Positions 1 to 10,430 of a stretch of 64,000 bases of DNA are shown here, in pieces. Position 1 is the stretch's first letter. The number at the start of each line of letters is the position of its first letter. Location of the stretch: the NCBI GenBank assembly GCA_023213395.1, contig CM041465.1, positions 77,383,741 through 77,447,740 of the forward strand, given 5' to 3'. Made by a program: the position numbers and the translations under genes. The notes beneath the pieces were generated by a model. It made no database searches and was not told the DNA's origin. It was given only the letters and a program-made list of their open reading frames with translations. Source of the DNA: Cycas panzhihuaensis. Lineage: Eukaryota; Cycadophyta.

Positions 1-1000
1 ATTGTTTCATTGGCATGAATCATATTTAGAGACATAGTTAAGGGCATCTATTTTTATTCCCTTCTAATAAAAAGAGTTTTGTATCTTCTAGTATGTTTTA
101 TCTATTCTTGTATGTTCTATTATTGGCACCGAGTGAGATTCTTCTAATATGGACCTCTTTACTTTAGAGTCCATCGAGATAAATATCTTCCCCTTTCTCA
201 GAATTAATTCTCCTTGTAATTTAAACTTGGAAGGCTTCTAGTCCTTAATTCCTTCTAATATCTTCTATGAAAGTGGATCACTCTTATATTCCTTAATCAA
301 CTCTTGATTCTAACGGGGTATGGCTATTAATATTATTTTTAATAATTTTTTTTCATTGTTGTCCCTAGGTAGTCTTGAGAGGACATTTACAATGATATTT
401 TCTTTACCCTTCTTATATACTATACTAAAATTAAATGTTTATTGACCCATTTTTGTTGTTTGTCTAATAGAGTCTTCTAGTTTAAGAAATATTTGAGACT
501 ATCATGATCTATCTGAACTATAAACTTATTCCCTAATAAGTAATACCTTCATTGGTGTATTGCATGTATGATTGCCAATATTTCTTTGTCATAAATAGGT
601 TTGAGCTTTTCCCTATTATTTAACTTTCTCCTTTCATAAGTAATAGGTCATTTATTTTGAATTAGTATTTTCCTATTTTAAATCCTAAAGCATCGCATTC
701 TAAAATGAATGGTTGTGAAAAATTTGGTGTTATTAGAACTAGAGTTATGACTATTACTTTCTTAAGTTCTTTGAAGGTACATCTTGCTTGTGGATTCCAT
801 ACAATAGCATCTATTTTTGTAAGGTCCATTAATGAGGATGCAATGTGAGTATATCCTTTTATAAAATTTTGAAGAAATCCTGTTACTCTTAGGAAACTCC
901 TTACTCCTGATGCAGTTTTTGGTACTGGCCAATTAATAATGACTTAAAATCTTTTTTGGATCTATTTTTATCCCTTCTTTTGTGATAATATGGCTTAAAT
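1..1000 (-). pseudogene. gypsy RNase H and integrase N-terminus (decayed)
   Basis: Read on the minus strand, this follows the RT with the connection segment (WP.P.T.SGVRSFL-like, about 840-930), an RNase H region (near 700-770 a stretch like FILECDALGFK; near 480-560 FIVQIDHDSLKYFLK, matching the gypsy TDH.SLKYLL motif), then the LSR motif near 370 and an integrase zinc-binding segment at 1-180. Stops and frameshifts are scattered throughout. The integrase core lies outside the window. Assignment rests on motif order and similarity to the gypsy family. Confidence 0.8.
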
Positions 1001-1560
1001 ATTCCATCTCTTCTTTTTCAAATGTGTATTTCTTTTGATTTGTATAGAATTGATTAGACTACAAGATTAATAGTACTGCTCTGATATTGTCTAGATGTTC
1101 TTCCCATATTTTACTATAGATCATAATGTCATCGAAGAAGACTAGTACAAATTTCTACAAAAGTGGTTTGAGAATTGAATTCATAGTGCTCTAAAAAGTT
1201 GTTGGGGTATTCATCAATGCAAACGACATGATTTTAAACTCAAAGAGTCCCTCATACATGCAAAAAGCTATTTTGTATATATCTTCCTCTCTGATATGAA
1301 TATGATAACACCTTAATCGTAAGTCAATTTTTGAGAAATATCGTGTTCCATATATTTCATCTAATAAATCATCTATTTTTGGGATAGGATAATAGTTCTT
1401 TACTATTAATTTATTTAGCCCTCGATAATCTACAGACATTCTATATGATCCATCTTTTTTTGAATTGATCACAACTGGTGATACAAATAGGTTTGAACTC
1501 ATTGTAATGTATCCTTGACTTAATAATTCCCTTGTGATATTTTTAATTTCTCTTTTTAGA
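1000..1560 (-). pseudogene. gypsy reverse transcriptase (decayed)
   Basis: The longest open stretch (1191-1502, minus) carries classical gypsy RT landmarks: the SPVV..KKDGS.R..VDYR.LN block, YPIPKIDDLLDE, the FSKIDL block that holds the first catalytic aspartate, and the PTTF end of the next block. A little downstream, near 1110-1145, the active-site box reads FFDDIMIYSK, so the paired aspartates survive. Reading breaks between these segments make it non-functional. It would have copied the element RNA into DNA in a cytoplasmic particle. Confidence 0.9.
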
Positions 1561-1637
1561 TGATGTGGGTGCCTATATAGTTAGATATTTATTAGAGTTT
1601 CTCCTAGTACTAGCTCAATGGAGTGTTGATAATCCTC

Positions 1638-2190
1638 TTATAGGGGAGGTCCTTGGGGTTCTTCAAATATCGCTGTATACTCTTTTATGATCTTTTGTAC
1701 CTCTATTAATATATCTTCTATTGCTATCTTATAACAAGTCAATATGTATATCAATGGATTCTTCTTCAATATTTTTTCTATATGATGCAAAGATACTAGT
1801 TGTATTGGAGGTGTGAGTGGTGCTTGTAATCTACATTTATGCCCTTTTTGACAGAAACACATAAATTGGGTCATATAGTTGGTAATTATATTACCCAAGG
1901 TTTGTAACCACTAAATTCTCAAGATTGTATTTACTCCTCCTATAGGCATTGCAAACATACATATATATTTATTGAATAGTCTTTGATTTGGAGATTCACC
2001 TTCTGATAGTAACCTCCATAGGGAGTGGTTTTCTCATTTGCTATGGATACTTGAAAAGTATTCAAAGATTGTATTTTTAGTCCTAACTTCTTTGTTGTAG
2101 TCGTATTGATAAAGTTATGTATGTTGCTGCTATCCACAAGTACAACAATTGGAGCTCTTTTGATCATCCCTTGGAACCTAAGGGTTTGGG
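1638..2190 (-). pseudogene. gypsy retropepsin-like protease and linker
   Basis: The minus-strand segment 1940-2167 contains VVLVDSSNIHNFI, the degraded form of the LVDSGATHNFI active-site loop of plant gypsy aspartic proteases; the aspartate is kept but the DSG triad reads DSS. It is followed by the KLGL and VANG/VANEK-type strands normal for this domain. Segment 1638-1898 is the linker to RT, with FCQKGHKCRLQ and a IFEEPQGPPL end typical of the protease-RT junction. Family members cleave the Gag-Pol polyprotein. Stops between the parts show it is dead. Confidence 0.82.
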
Positions 2191-2269
2191 GTGTAACACT
2201 TTGTTTCGTTATGACTTATAGTGAAATTTGAACATTTTTAGTATCAACTTCTAAAAGTTCATCTATGTC

Positions 2270-3430
2270 TTCTTCCTCTTCTTGGGTCTAATTTACTTCT
2301 TCTTATTCTTCATCTGGTATTTCTACTTCATTATTATTGATCATGAACACCTTCTTTGTGGGACATTTGTGTTCTTTATTCTACTTTCCTCGACATTTAA
2401 AACAAGTCCCCTTTTTGAGATGTTTAACTTTGCTTATTTAGTTTGTGTCTTTTATTGCTATTAGTGGGTTTGATTTTGTGCCTAATCTAGACCAATTTGG
2501 ATTGGATCCCTGTTGCTAATATGATTCAGTTCTGTTCAGATAGATAAACTTATGCTCACTAAATTCTGTTTCTATGTTCTTCGCGTACCGAATTACCTCA
2601 TAAATGTTTGAGGAGTTCATATTCTTAACGTGAAACTTAATTATTCTCTTTAATCCACTTACGTATGTGTCTAGAATGTATTCAGCTAGTATTCATTTTG
2701 GTATTAGATATTAAAGCATTTGGAATTGCTTAGGTTTTTCTTGAACTGTTTCGTTTTATTATAATCTTGTTAATTGAGCAAAATAGTCAGTGTTCTATGA
2801 ATCTCCATACTATTTTATTAATCATGCTTTTAGATAGTCTCATGATTCTAGATAGCCCAAGTTCTTTTTTCACCAATAAAACTGCTTTAATGCCCTTCTA
2901 TATAAATGTAGAGATGCTATCGATATCTTTTCCTTATCTGATAGTTCATATAATTGGAAGTATGTTTCTATTTCTAGTAATCAAATTTGGATGTTCCTTG
3001 ATCTTTTTGTATCAAATTTTTTCAATGTAAATTTAGTTCCCCTAAGACTTTGAATTGATTAGGAATTCCTCTAATTCTATCATTCATAGATAAAACCCCT
3101 AAATCTTCTTAATTTTTTTTGTTGTTCTTTCCTCTGATTACCTTAATTTGTGGATTCTTCATTGAATTCTTCCATGTCTTGATGTTTCCCTATTATTGAT
3201 TCTCCTTCTTATAGATCTAACTTTTTATTTAAAGTTTTGAATGAAACATGGATGTTATTTATTAAAGTGATAAGTTCAGATGATAAGTGGGATAATACTT
3301 CTTCTATCTTGCTTCCTTTTATTTCTGTTATTGTTGTTTGGCAGTTCACCATTTTGTTTGAGATGAGGCTTTTCCTTGACCTTAGTTCCATCCCTGTGGG
3401 AGGAAAATATTTGGTCAAATTTGTTTAAAT
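2270..3430 (-). pseudogene. gypsy gag with plant-type zinc knuckle (decayed)
   Basis: Minus-strand gag remnant upstream of the protease. Near 2350-2400 a knuckle reads CFKCRGK then a stop then NKEHKC, the CX2CX7HXC spacing usual in plant gypsy gag, with a stop in place of the aromatic residue. Segment 3209-3418 is an open N-terminal part predicted helical (DLTKYFPPTGMELRSRK...), 40 bases inside the primer site, a normal position for a gag start. The central capsid part (2460-3200) is broken by many stops. Confidence 0.72.
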
Positions 3431-3458
3431 TATCTTTGGATTCTTATTTTGAAACGAA

Positions 3459-3470
3459 GCTCTGAGACCA
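3459..3470 (-). other. tRNA-Met primer binding site
   Basis: The minus strand reads TGGTCTCAGAGC, one base from TGGTATCAGAGC, the complement of the initiator tRNA-Met 3' end that plant retroelements use. It lies two bases inside the LTR boundary and fixes both the orientation and the LTR end. Confidence 0.85.
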
Positions 3471-3472
3471 TT

Positions 3473-3942
3473 TGAAGTAAACACTTTCTTCTACCCCTTG
3501 CGGAATCCCCAAATGTCTAAGAAAAAGTCTACTGAAAATTTACTAATGGTAAGAAAAGTACAAAAATAGTAAATACACTAGTCAAAATAGATAAGGAATG
3601 AAATCCATAGGGCTAGCCAATACTTCTCAGAATATGCTTGCTTCACCCAATATCGTGCTTGAAATGTTCAACCCTCTTTAAGGTGAGGTTACCTCTAGAA
3701 ATTACAACCCAAATAGGTGAGCTAATTACAATTTTAAAAGCTAAGTTTATGCTCAAAGAACATAATCATATGATGATTTGGAATGGGGACTCCAACCCCT
3801 ATATATAGATACATTTAATCTTCAAAAGGAAGTTGACCAGAAAAGAGATAGTTCACTGAGATTGAACCTAATATAAAGTCAGCTAGAAGATAGGCGATAG
3901 GCCATGACTGGGCCAAGTAGGAGAGAAATTGGGAATGTGACA
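3473..3942 (-). repeat. 5' LTR of the 1-3942 gypsy element
   Basis: About 470 bp between TG next to the primer site and a terminal CA at 3941-3942. The internal layout (AAGGTGAGGTTACCTC block, GAAGTTGACCAGAAAAGA block, GAATGTGACA end) parallels the LTRs at 19219-19774 and 24323-24878, which also end GAATGCTACA. The other LTR is beyond the left edge, so the boundaries come from homology and the primer site, not from an LTR pair. Confidence 0.75.
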
Positions 3943-4260
3943 TTGACTAACTCTTTAGTCTTCTATCTCCATACTTAGGGATATCAAGTTTTATTCCATT
4001 ATTATTTTTATCTAGGGATCTCAATATTCTTTTCTCATAAGATGGTGTTTCTTATGGTCCCTCTTCCTCAAGTTCTACTCTAGCTTTTAACTCTATTTCA
4101 ATGTCATTATCATATCTTCTTAGACCTTGTCTATTATTTAAGAGGAGCTTTTATTGTCTCAATACCACCTCTGTGAGTTCTTCTACCCTTCTTTGAAGCT
4201 TTTGCATATTCTTGTTCAATTGTGCATTACTCCCTTTGGCCATCTTGTCTCTCAAACTAT
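3943..4260 (-). pseudogene. gag N-terminus of another gypsy element
   Basis: On the minus strand a stretch starting MAKGSNAQLNKNMQKLQRRV at about 4242 runs with one stop to about 3950 and ends with a GIKLDIPKY block, like the short motif that precedes the capsid domain in plant gypsy gag. The N-terminal part is charged and heptad-like, consistent with a coiled coil. It is cut off exactly where the LTR of the 1-3942 element starts, so that element probably inserted into this gag. The rest of the host should lie left of the window. Confidence 0.55.
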
Positions 4261-5335
4261 TTACTTTCTTTCTATAAACACTTTCAATATGCTTTCAATA
4301 ATATTTTAAATAGATTTTAAAAGAAAACATAAAATTCACTATTTATTCACTCTAAACTTCTTCTACTTCTCCTAGAGTTGAACCGAGCTCTTTTACTAGA
4401 TAATAGGATTATGATTCATTAAAAGACATATGAGTATTTTAAGTGAAATAGACCAAAAAATTATACATGACATCCTTCTTTTGTAAATTTTTATTTTTTC
4501 ATTCCTAAATCTAATAAAAATAAAAAAATTAAGTTTTTATAGTACCAAAAATATATAAATTCAAGCTCATTGGCCATCCAAAAATCTTAATTACCATCCC
4601 TTAAAATTAGGAAATTGACTTGAAGCAATAAAGCCCTTAAATTAAAATATTCTATTTTTAGTAAAATACTAATTATTACTATTTTTAGTAAATTTTAAAA
4701 AGTTCTCAAATGTGTTTAAAAATTGGTCCATAGGTAGCTAAACATGTTATGTGCCCCACAAAAAAAAAAGTAAAAAAATAATCACTTAATTAAGAAAATT
4801 GATAATTTAAAAAAAAAATAGAAAAGAAATTGGAATTATAATTTTTAGTCATTTAGATTACGTATTTTAGGCCTAAAATTGAAATGTGATGATGGAAAAG
4901 TGGTGGAATTGCTTTGAAACTTGTATAAATTTTTGAGATAATTATTTTAATATGTGGCAGTCTGTACTTTTATTTATATGGAAAAGGTTATGCTATTTTT
5001 AATAATAATACTTTTTAGATGCTCATATATCACTTCTTAAAGTAAAAATTACTTATATACCTCATGGTAAAAGGGTTAACTAGAGCAAGTATCATATTTA
5101 TAAGAAATAGCTTATTTTGTTATCACAAAAGTCTATGGTAATAACTAGATCAATGAATATGACTTTATGCACGAGATATATTTTGAAGAAGGAATTGGTT
5201 TTGGGGCATTATTAAGTGGGTTTTTGTTTGATTAACTAAGAAAGAGCTTTTAGGAACATTAGTATCACTAAAAATAACCTCTCATGGATTATAATTTACA
5301 ATCAATGTTATTTGGGATTTTTATAATTTGGTGAT
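4261..5335. other. AT-rich stretch, no gene seen
   Basis: Very AT-rich DNA with A runs near 4755 and 4810 and no open frame with a recognisable motif. The right part may contain decayed upstream PPR sequence, but nothing there can be aligned by eye. Confidence 0.5.
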
Positions 5336-5339
5336 TTAA

Positions 5340-5830
5340 GTTTTGACTAAAGAAAAGGTTGATTGTGATGTTATTAATAAATTATATGAAGGCATGGAGA
5401 GTGATGGGATACAGATTGATGGTAGACTTTTCAATGAGTTAATCTATGCTTCTTGCAAGGTAGGGGATATAAATAAGGATATGCTCTTCTTGGGTAAAAT
5501 AGAAGGTAGGGGTTAAGTGTTAATAGTTATAATTTTATATTAGGGCTTATAGGAAGCATATTTGAAGTATATATTGCTCTTAAGAAAATGAAGAAATATG
5601 GGATACATCCCAATATTAAGGTATATAATGATTTGTTAAAAGTGTATTTGAAAAGAGGTTATTTGAATGAAGTAGAAGGGATTATATCATAAATGGAAAA
5701 GAATGGAGTTGTTTCACATAAGCTTACTTATAGTCTCCTTAAGTGTAGGCCATGAAGAGAATGCTCAGATGTTTTTTTGAGGAAATGGAGGAGGTTGATA
5801 TTCAACCTACTTATTCTATTTATTTTGTGC
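5340..5830 (+). pseudogene. Pentatricopeptide-repeat (PPR) protein fragment
   Basis: Plus-strand translation with frame changes gives successive about 35-residue helix-turn-helix units. VYNDLLKVYLKRGYLNEVEG (about 5620-5680) continues into an E/M-K-NGV-S-K-TYSLL segment, the classical PPR spacing and consensus. An upstream unit reads YEGMESDGIQIDGRLFNELI, and a final one carries FFEEMEEVDIQPT. PPR proteins bind organellar RNA in plants. Several stops and at least two frameshifts, and no start or targeting peptide, make this a pseudogene fragment of three to five repeats. It is the only non-transposon coding remnant I recognise in the window. Confidence 0.75.
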
Positions 5831-6430
5831 AAATCTATCCTAATGTTGAATACGTATGAAATACATTAATGTTGACTTATGTTATTATGTTATTTCTTAT
5901 TATTTCTAGATAATCTAATAAGGTATTAGAATGTTATGATATTTAATGTCATTTTTGAATTATATGCTTGATGTTGATATTTTGTCATCTATTAAAGAGC
6001 ATCAAAGACTACACTAACCTAATAGCATCTCTAGGTACACTAATAATTTGTTACATATGGTTATAAGCTCTAATAATTAGCTTTTGTTAGGTTAAATTCT
6101 CATTAAATACTTGCTTAATTGCATGTATTGCTAAGGAGGATTATTATAGATGGTCAATATTACTTTTTCTTAATGATGCAAAAACACAACTTATTACATA
6201 TTAGGATGCATCCATGTGAACATAGAATATCTTATTTCAATCTAAGAGTTGTGATTAAAGTTGACATGATAGGTCATTTTAATGCTTTTAATGTATATTG
6301 TTGTATCTACATCCACTACTACTTCATATCCTTCTTTGGAAACTCTTTCAAAGGCCTTGAGCTATGTGCATACTCTTTTTAAAATAATTAATAATATCTA
6401 GTTAATTGTATAAATCCCTTTAATTATTTT
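5831..6430. other. AT-rich stretch, no gene seen
   Basis: No motif recognised on either strand. A short plus-strand open stretch (6119-6382) has no family resemblance and is probably chance. Confidence 0.45.
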
Positions 6431-7000
6431 TATATAGTTGTGATTGGGAAGTTTATGATGGAAATGATTTTATTTAGGCAAGAAAGTAACCCATCGTTAC
6501 TCATGATGTATCCTAATAAATGTTTAAATAAGGCTACGGTTAAATATTTCTTTGGGTTTAAACAAAGTTTACAAGATTTATATATCTATAGCTTTTTGTA
6601 AACAATGTCTAAGATATTTTTAAAAATTTGGTAGTGTCCAATCATCTTAGAAGATCATCATTTTTTTCCTCCAATCATCCTTTTGAAGATATTGAGTATA
6701 ATTCACTAAAATATGGGCAATGTATTAATGAAACTAAATAACTTTATCTTATAGATATAGGTTTTCCACATTCTGTTGATTATTATTTTTTATTGGTCTT
6801 TTGGATGATACTTAGTCATATATAATAAACATATTACTAAAGGAGTTCTTTCTCCATATAATTTCTCATATATCTTTTATAAATTTTGTGATTTTGTTAA
6901 GTTATTGATAATTAAAATATACTTGAATCATCTTGTTCTCTATGAGTATCACCATTATGGGGTTAACATAGTCATTTTATTCTATTCCATGCATATTACA
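6430..7000 (-). pseudogene. gypsy reverse transcriptase fragment
   Basis: Minus-strand reading near 6440-6560 gives LNPKKYLTVALFKHLLGYIM followed by SNDGLL, matching the LNP.KC.F....LLG.IVS..GI block after the RT active site of gypsy elements. Further upstream (about 6930-6990) NKMIQVYFNYQ and LNKITK match the G.IRV..DYR.LN..TK block. The intervening active site is eroded. Probably the pol of the same minus-strand element whose protease is at 8827-9075, although the distance between them is long. Confidence 0.62.
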
Positions 7001-8826
7001 AACTTATAACATTTTATCTAAATTTACCTTGAATTTTATATTTATTTTATAAGGTTATCATTTAGTATGTTTAGATCTTATTATAAAATATATATTATAG
7101 ACTCTAATCTCTAGAGGAATCCCCTTCAAGTACTTATATATCCAAGCAAACAAGTCCTATTATTGTTTACATAAGGTTAGGGTCTAGGCCATAGTTTGAT
7201 AATCTCAGTGGCCCCTAATTATAATTTTGTAGGGGTTATACTTATCTGCCATGTTTAGTTGTTTGGTCTTTAATCTCTTAAATTTAACTTGTTCATTCTC
7301 ATCCACTTGGTGTTTAAGTTTATAAGTTATTTCCATATTTCATATTTTAATTTAATGTATTATAAGGGTAAGTTGTGTTTTTCTTTATGTTTTAAGCTCT
7401 CATTCTTCCTAGATATTAATAGGTTTGTATAATTCTTAATTTCTTTTTTAATATTTAGTGTTTTAATTCTATGTAGAATTTTACTTATCTTAGTGTCCTC
7501 TAATGTATATGATGATACCCTAAGGAATGACTTCTTGAGGTCATCCCAATCTATACATATAATTCTTTCCTCTCTTAACAACTAATTTGCCTTACCTACC
7601 TTAAATTATAGAAAGGAAAGTTGCTCCAATCCTTTTCATGAATGTTATAATGTCTCTATCTAGTCTTTACATCCTCTCAAATGGTTGAGGGGGTAGTTTT
7701 ATACAAGAAATATTATTAGTTTCTATACATGTTGTGATTCCATCTAGTCTTCTAGTAAAATTTGTTGGGCTAGGTATAACTAGAGTGTTGGTCTCTATAG
7801 GGTACTAATAAAGTCAAATTCCTATTATTTTTTTCTAAATATATTATGTTCCAACCAAAACTCTATCCATTGGATGAGATGACTTGTAGTTTCTAAATGG
7901 ATTTTAAAAAAATTGTTGTATTATCTCTAATGGTTATTTATTCTATAGTACATAAATATTTCTATGGTTAGTGATAAGGTTGGGGTTAGAGTTAGGGTTA
8001 AGGTTGGGGTTAGGTTTGGGATTGGGGTAAAATTAGAACTAGGTTGGAGTCATCTTACTCTGAACAAGGTTTATGGTTTTCTAAATCATAATTGAGATTA
8101 GGGTTGGAATGCGTTTGTGCCATAATAATATTATGTATTTTTAATCTAACCTTAGGATCATCACCATTAGGGATAGGACTATTTAGACGATTATGATTAG
8201 AAGAAATAGGATTAGGTTCATTAGAAAATTTAAGATTGATAGTGTTTAGAATGCTTTCCCCTTATAATAAATTACATTGAGAATAATTATTATATATAAT
8301 AATGACTATACTACTAAGATCATTATATAAAACATCATCATTATTAATGTTATCAATATTAATACTAATATACTCATTAAAATAATAATTATTTTTATTA
8401 TTCAATTTGTTAGTATAAAAAAATAATGGAAAATTAAGATCACCTAAAATAGGAGTAGGTTGTTTCATATACCCCTTATAACCAATTTTCAAGATATAAG
8501 ATTATTTTATCACCTTTTGGGTCTAAGTTTGGAGATAGTTTTCCTTATTGATTTAGCTCTTATAGATATTATTTATAGTCTTAGTTTCCTCCACTGGTTA
8601 TAATGTCATCACCTTATTAAATAAACTATGGATTTTTTTGTTAGCAATAGTTGTGGTAGAGACTTTATCTAGCATCACTCATTCCTCTTACCCATCATGA
8701 GTAATGCAACTTATTTTCCACCATGTCTAATCATTAATATACTATTCTTCTAACTTTATATATAGTTAGTGCCATAGAGAAATGAGCAACATTATGGAGC
8801 AAGATATCAGGCCTTCAAATATCTAA
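7001..8826 (-). other. Unclassified decayed minus-strand sequence with N/P-rich repeat
   Basis: Two minus-strand open stretches stand out: 7360-7581 (charged, lysine-rich) and 8262-8492 (asparagine/isoleucine-rich). The 7985-8040 stretch encodes an Asn-Pro-rich repeat on the minus strand and reads as GGTTAGGG-like on the plus strand. A segment near 7640-7760 (ERMQTLDRDIITFMKRIGAT) looks protein-like but matches nothing I know. Its position between a protease and an RT suggests element sequence or an insertion; no function is assigned. Confidence 0.35.
7979..8034 (+). repeat. Degenerate GGGTTA-type simple repeat
   Basis: About eight variant units of GGTTAG(G/A)G and GGTTGGGG in a row (AAGGTTGGGGTTAGAGTTAG and onward). 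It resembles a decayed telomere-like array but units vary in length and sequence. On the minus strand it translates as an Asn-Pro repeat, so a coding low-complexity origin is equally possible. Confidence 0.5.
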
Positions 8827-9100
8827 CTATATATATATTGATAAAATCCATTTGCACCTAGATTCCTTCTTCACTTTTACTTTAGGCATGATCTCTAGCA
8901 TCTTAACTTGTAGCTCGCTTATAAGTTTTAGGGAGTATATTATTAGATATATAGAAGGGCTTTGTAATTTCTTAAAAGTATGGGTTAGTATCACATTGAT
9001 CATTGGCCTACCATCCATTATTACTCTATCAATAGTTTTTCCAAAGACTTTCATTGCCACCTTAGGGTGCTTATCATACGGGGGTAAAATTTTATTAACA
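8827..9100 (-). pseudogene. gypsy retropepsin-like protease fragment
   Basis: The minus-strand open stretch 8827-9060 begins MAMKVFGKTIDRVIMDGRPM and continues INVILTHTFKKL. This matches the aspartic protease of Tat/Ogre-like and Athila-like gypsy elements, where a G..I.RV.VDGGS..N.L motif is followed by a helix with KKL. The aspartate is kept; DGG reads DGR. A later MLEIMPKVKV block fits the following strand. The frame is lost beyond the stretch, so it is a remnant. Confidence 0.6.
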
Positions 9101-9720
9101 TTATTATTTGCACCTTAGGATCCAACTTAGCATATTTAATATCCAACCATTTAATTACTAGCATTAATGGAGTGGCTAAATTTAACTACATTACTATATT
9201 CTTTAATAGTCTTAAAACCTATAAAATGTTTTTTAAGGGGATGTTGTTGAATACATTAGCTATCTTGATTTGTATTGGCTCCATTACTTATGGTTTCTCT
9301 ACTATTATATCCTTATTTTTTTTTAAGGATGTCATCCTATTTAGTTTGACTTTTGGTTTGGGTAAGATGGGACAGTTCTCCTTTGCCTTCTTAGTCACCT
9401 CTCTTAATGCCTTTTTGTAAAGAAATCAATATCTACTTTCAAACTAGAGTAATTATATCCATCTTATTTAGAGTTAGTCACTAATTAGCCTCTCATTTAT
9501 AGATTTACTATTTAGGTGGGTTAAGCATAATCAACATTAGGTTGTTTGATTTTTCATTTGGTGGGCAATTTTTTAAAGGGTAATTACATGGCCCACTTTT
9601 CTTACACTTATGGGTACTCTTTGGTGCCTAAATTCAAGGTAAAATAGACATCTTCCTATTTGCTTATTCTTCTTAAGTGGGTGTAGTGCTACCTTTATGG
9701 ATTTAGTGCCATATTCTACT
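9101..9720 (-). pseudogene. Probable gypsy gag C-terminus (minus strand), decayed
   Basis: Minus-strand sequence just upstream of the protease remnant. Near 9560-9620 a cysteine-rich piece reads HKCKKSGPCNYPLKNCP, possibly a damaged zinc knuckle, and 9250-9420 is a lysine-rich stretch. Position (gag end before protease) is the main argument. The overlapping plus-strand open stretch at 9172-9420 is the antisense of this and has no family match. Confidence 0.4.
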
Positions 9721-10430
9721 TAATGTCTTATGTTTTGTCTTACATTATGTGTGTAATAATTTTAATAATTAAAGAAAAAAAAGTATTTAAGAGGTATAAT
9801 CAATGGTTCAATTGTAATTAGCAATTACAATCATAGTTAGGATTGTAACCAAAATGTATAATTAGAAGCCAAATTATAACCACAATTAGGATTACAACCA
9901 ACAACAACAAAAGTTAGATTACAACTAGAAAGTGTAATCATAGCAGAGATTAAAATTAAGAAATATAAGTGTAATACATGTTATAATTAGGAATTATAAT
10001 TAGAACCCATATTATACTAGTTAATCACAATTAATTAATGGATTGTAACTAAAATAAGGATTAAAATAAGATTAAGACTAATTAGAGATATTAACTAGTT
10101 TATTTAGAAAGATTATTCAATCTGTATTATATAAACAATGTAATTGCTTCATGTCTTATTTCATAGGTTAGGAATTCTATCAATCTTCTCTTGTTATATG
10201 GCTTTAGCTAATTTTGTCTTTGTTCAAGTCCTCTAGTTTATACCTCTCATCTACTTGTGAGAGAGCTAGATGTAGTGCCCTATTTAATTAATGCAAGTTG
10301 TTAGTTCATACTCAAAATTGTGTACTTTCTAGATGTTTATATATGTTCTTATACTTCTTTAAGAATGATATCAATAATTACGTGAGGAATACTAGAACAC
10401 ACACTAGTTTCATTTCTATTCTACTTAAAC
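9721..10430 (+). repeat. LTR-like AT-rich region with TATA box and ATTACAA repeats
   Basis: From 9790 to 10060 the sequence repeats variants of ATTACAA and TTGTAAT many times. It is followed by TTATATAAAC at 10127-10136, a good plant TATA box, and then more pyrimidine-rich DNA. Such an arrangement directly upstream of a gag remnant would suit the U3/R part of a 5' LTR. No matching second copy was recognised in 62636-64000, and no primer site is clear, so the call is tentative. Confidence 0.35.

Larger units (their letters stand above)
1..3942 (-). mobile_element. Ty3/gypsy LTR retrotransposon, 3' end beyond window
   Basis: On the minus strand the order is LTR (3473-3942), tRNA primer site (3459-3470), gag, aspartic protease, reverse transcriptase, RNase H and the start of integrase, which runs off the window at base 1. 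This PR-RT-RH-IN order is that of Ty3/gypsy. All coding parts carry stops and frameshifts, so it is a dead copy. It lies within the gag of another gypsy element, whose fragment begins at 3943. LTR layout and gag start resemble the chromodomain element at 19219-24878, suggesting a related lineage, but the integrase C-terminus that would show a chromodomain is outside the window. Confidence 0.9.

Noticed and set aside
4330-4400. Possible tRNA or organelle-derived insert around AGAGTTGAACCGAGCTC
   Set aside because: The sequence faintly recalls a T-arm, but no cloverleaf with paired acceptor and anticodon stems could be formed by eye.
7979-8034. True interstitial telomere array
   Set aside because: Units are irregular and mostly GGGTTA/GGTTGGGG and not TTTAGGG, and the minus strand could be coding; kept only as a simple repeat with a low-interest finding.
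9172-9420. Plus-strand hydrophobic open stretch resembling a membrane protein
   Set aside because: Antisense to probable minus-strand gag; hydrophobicity follows from lysine/asparagine codons read in reverse (Phe/Ile/Leu).
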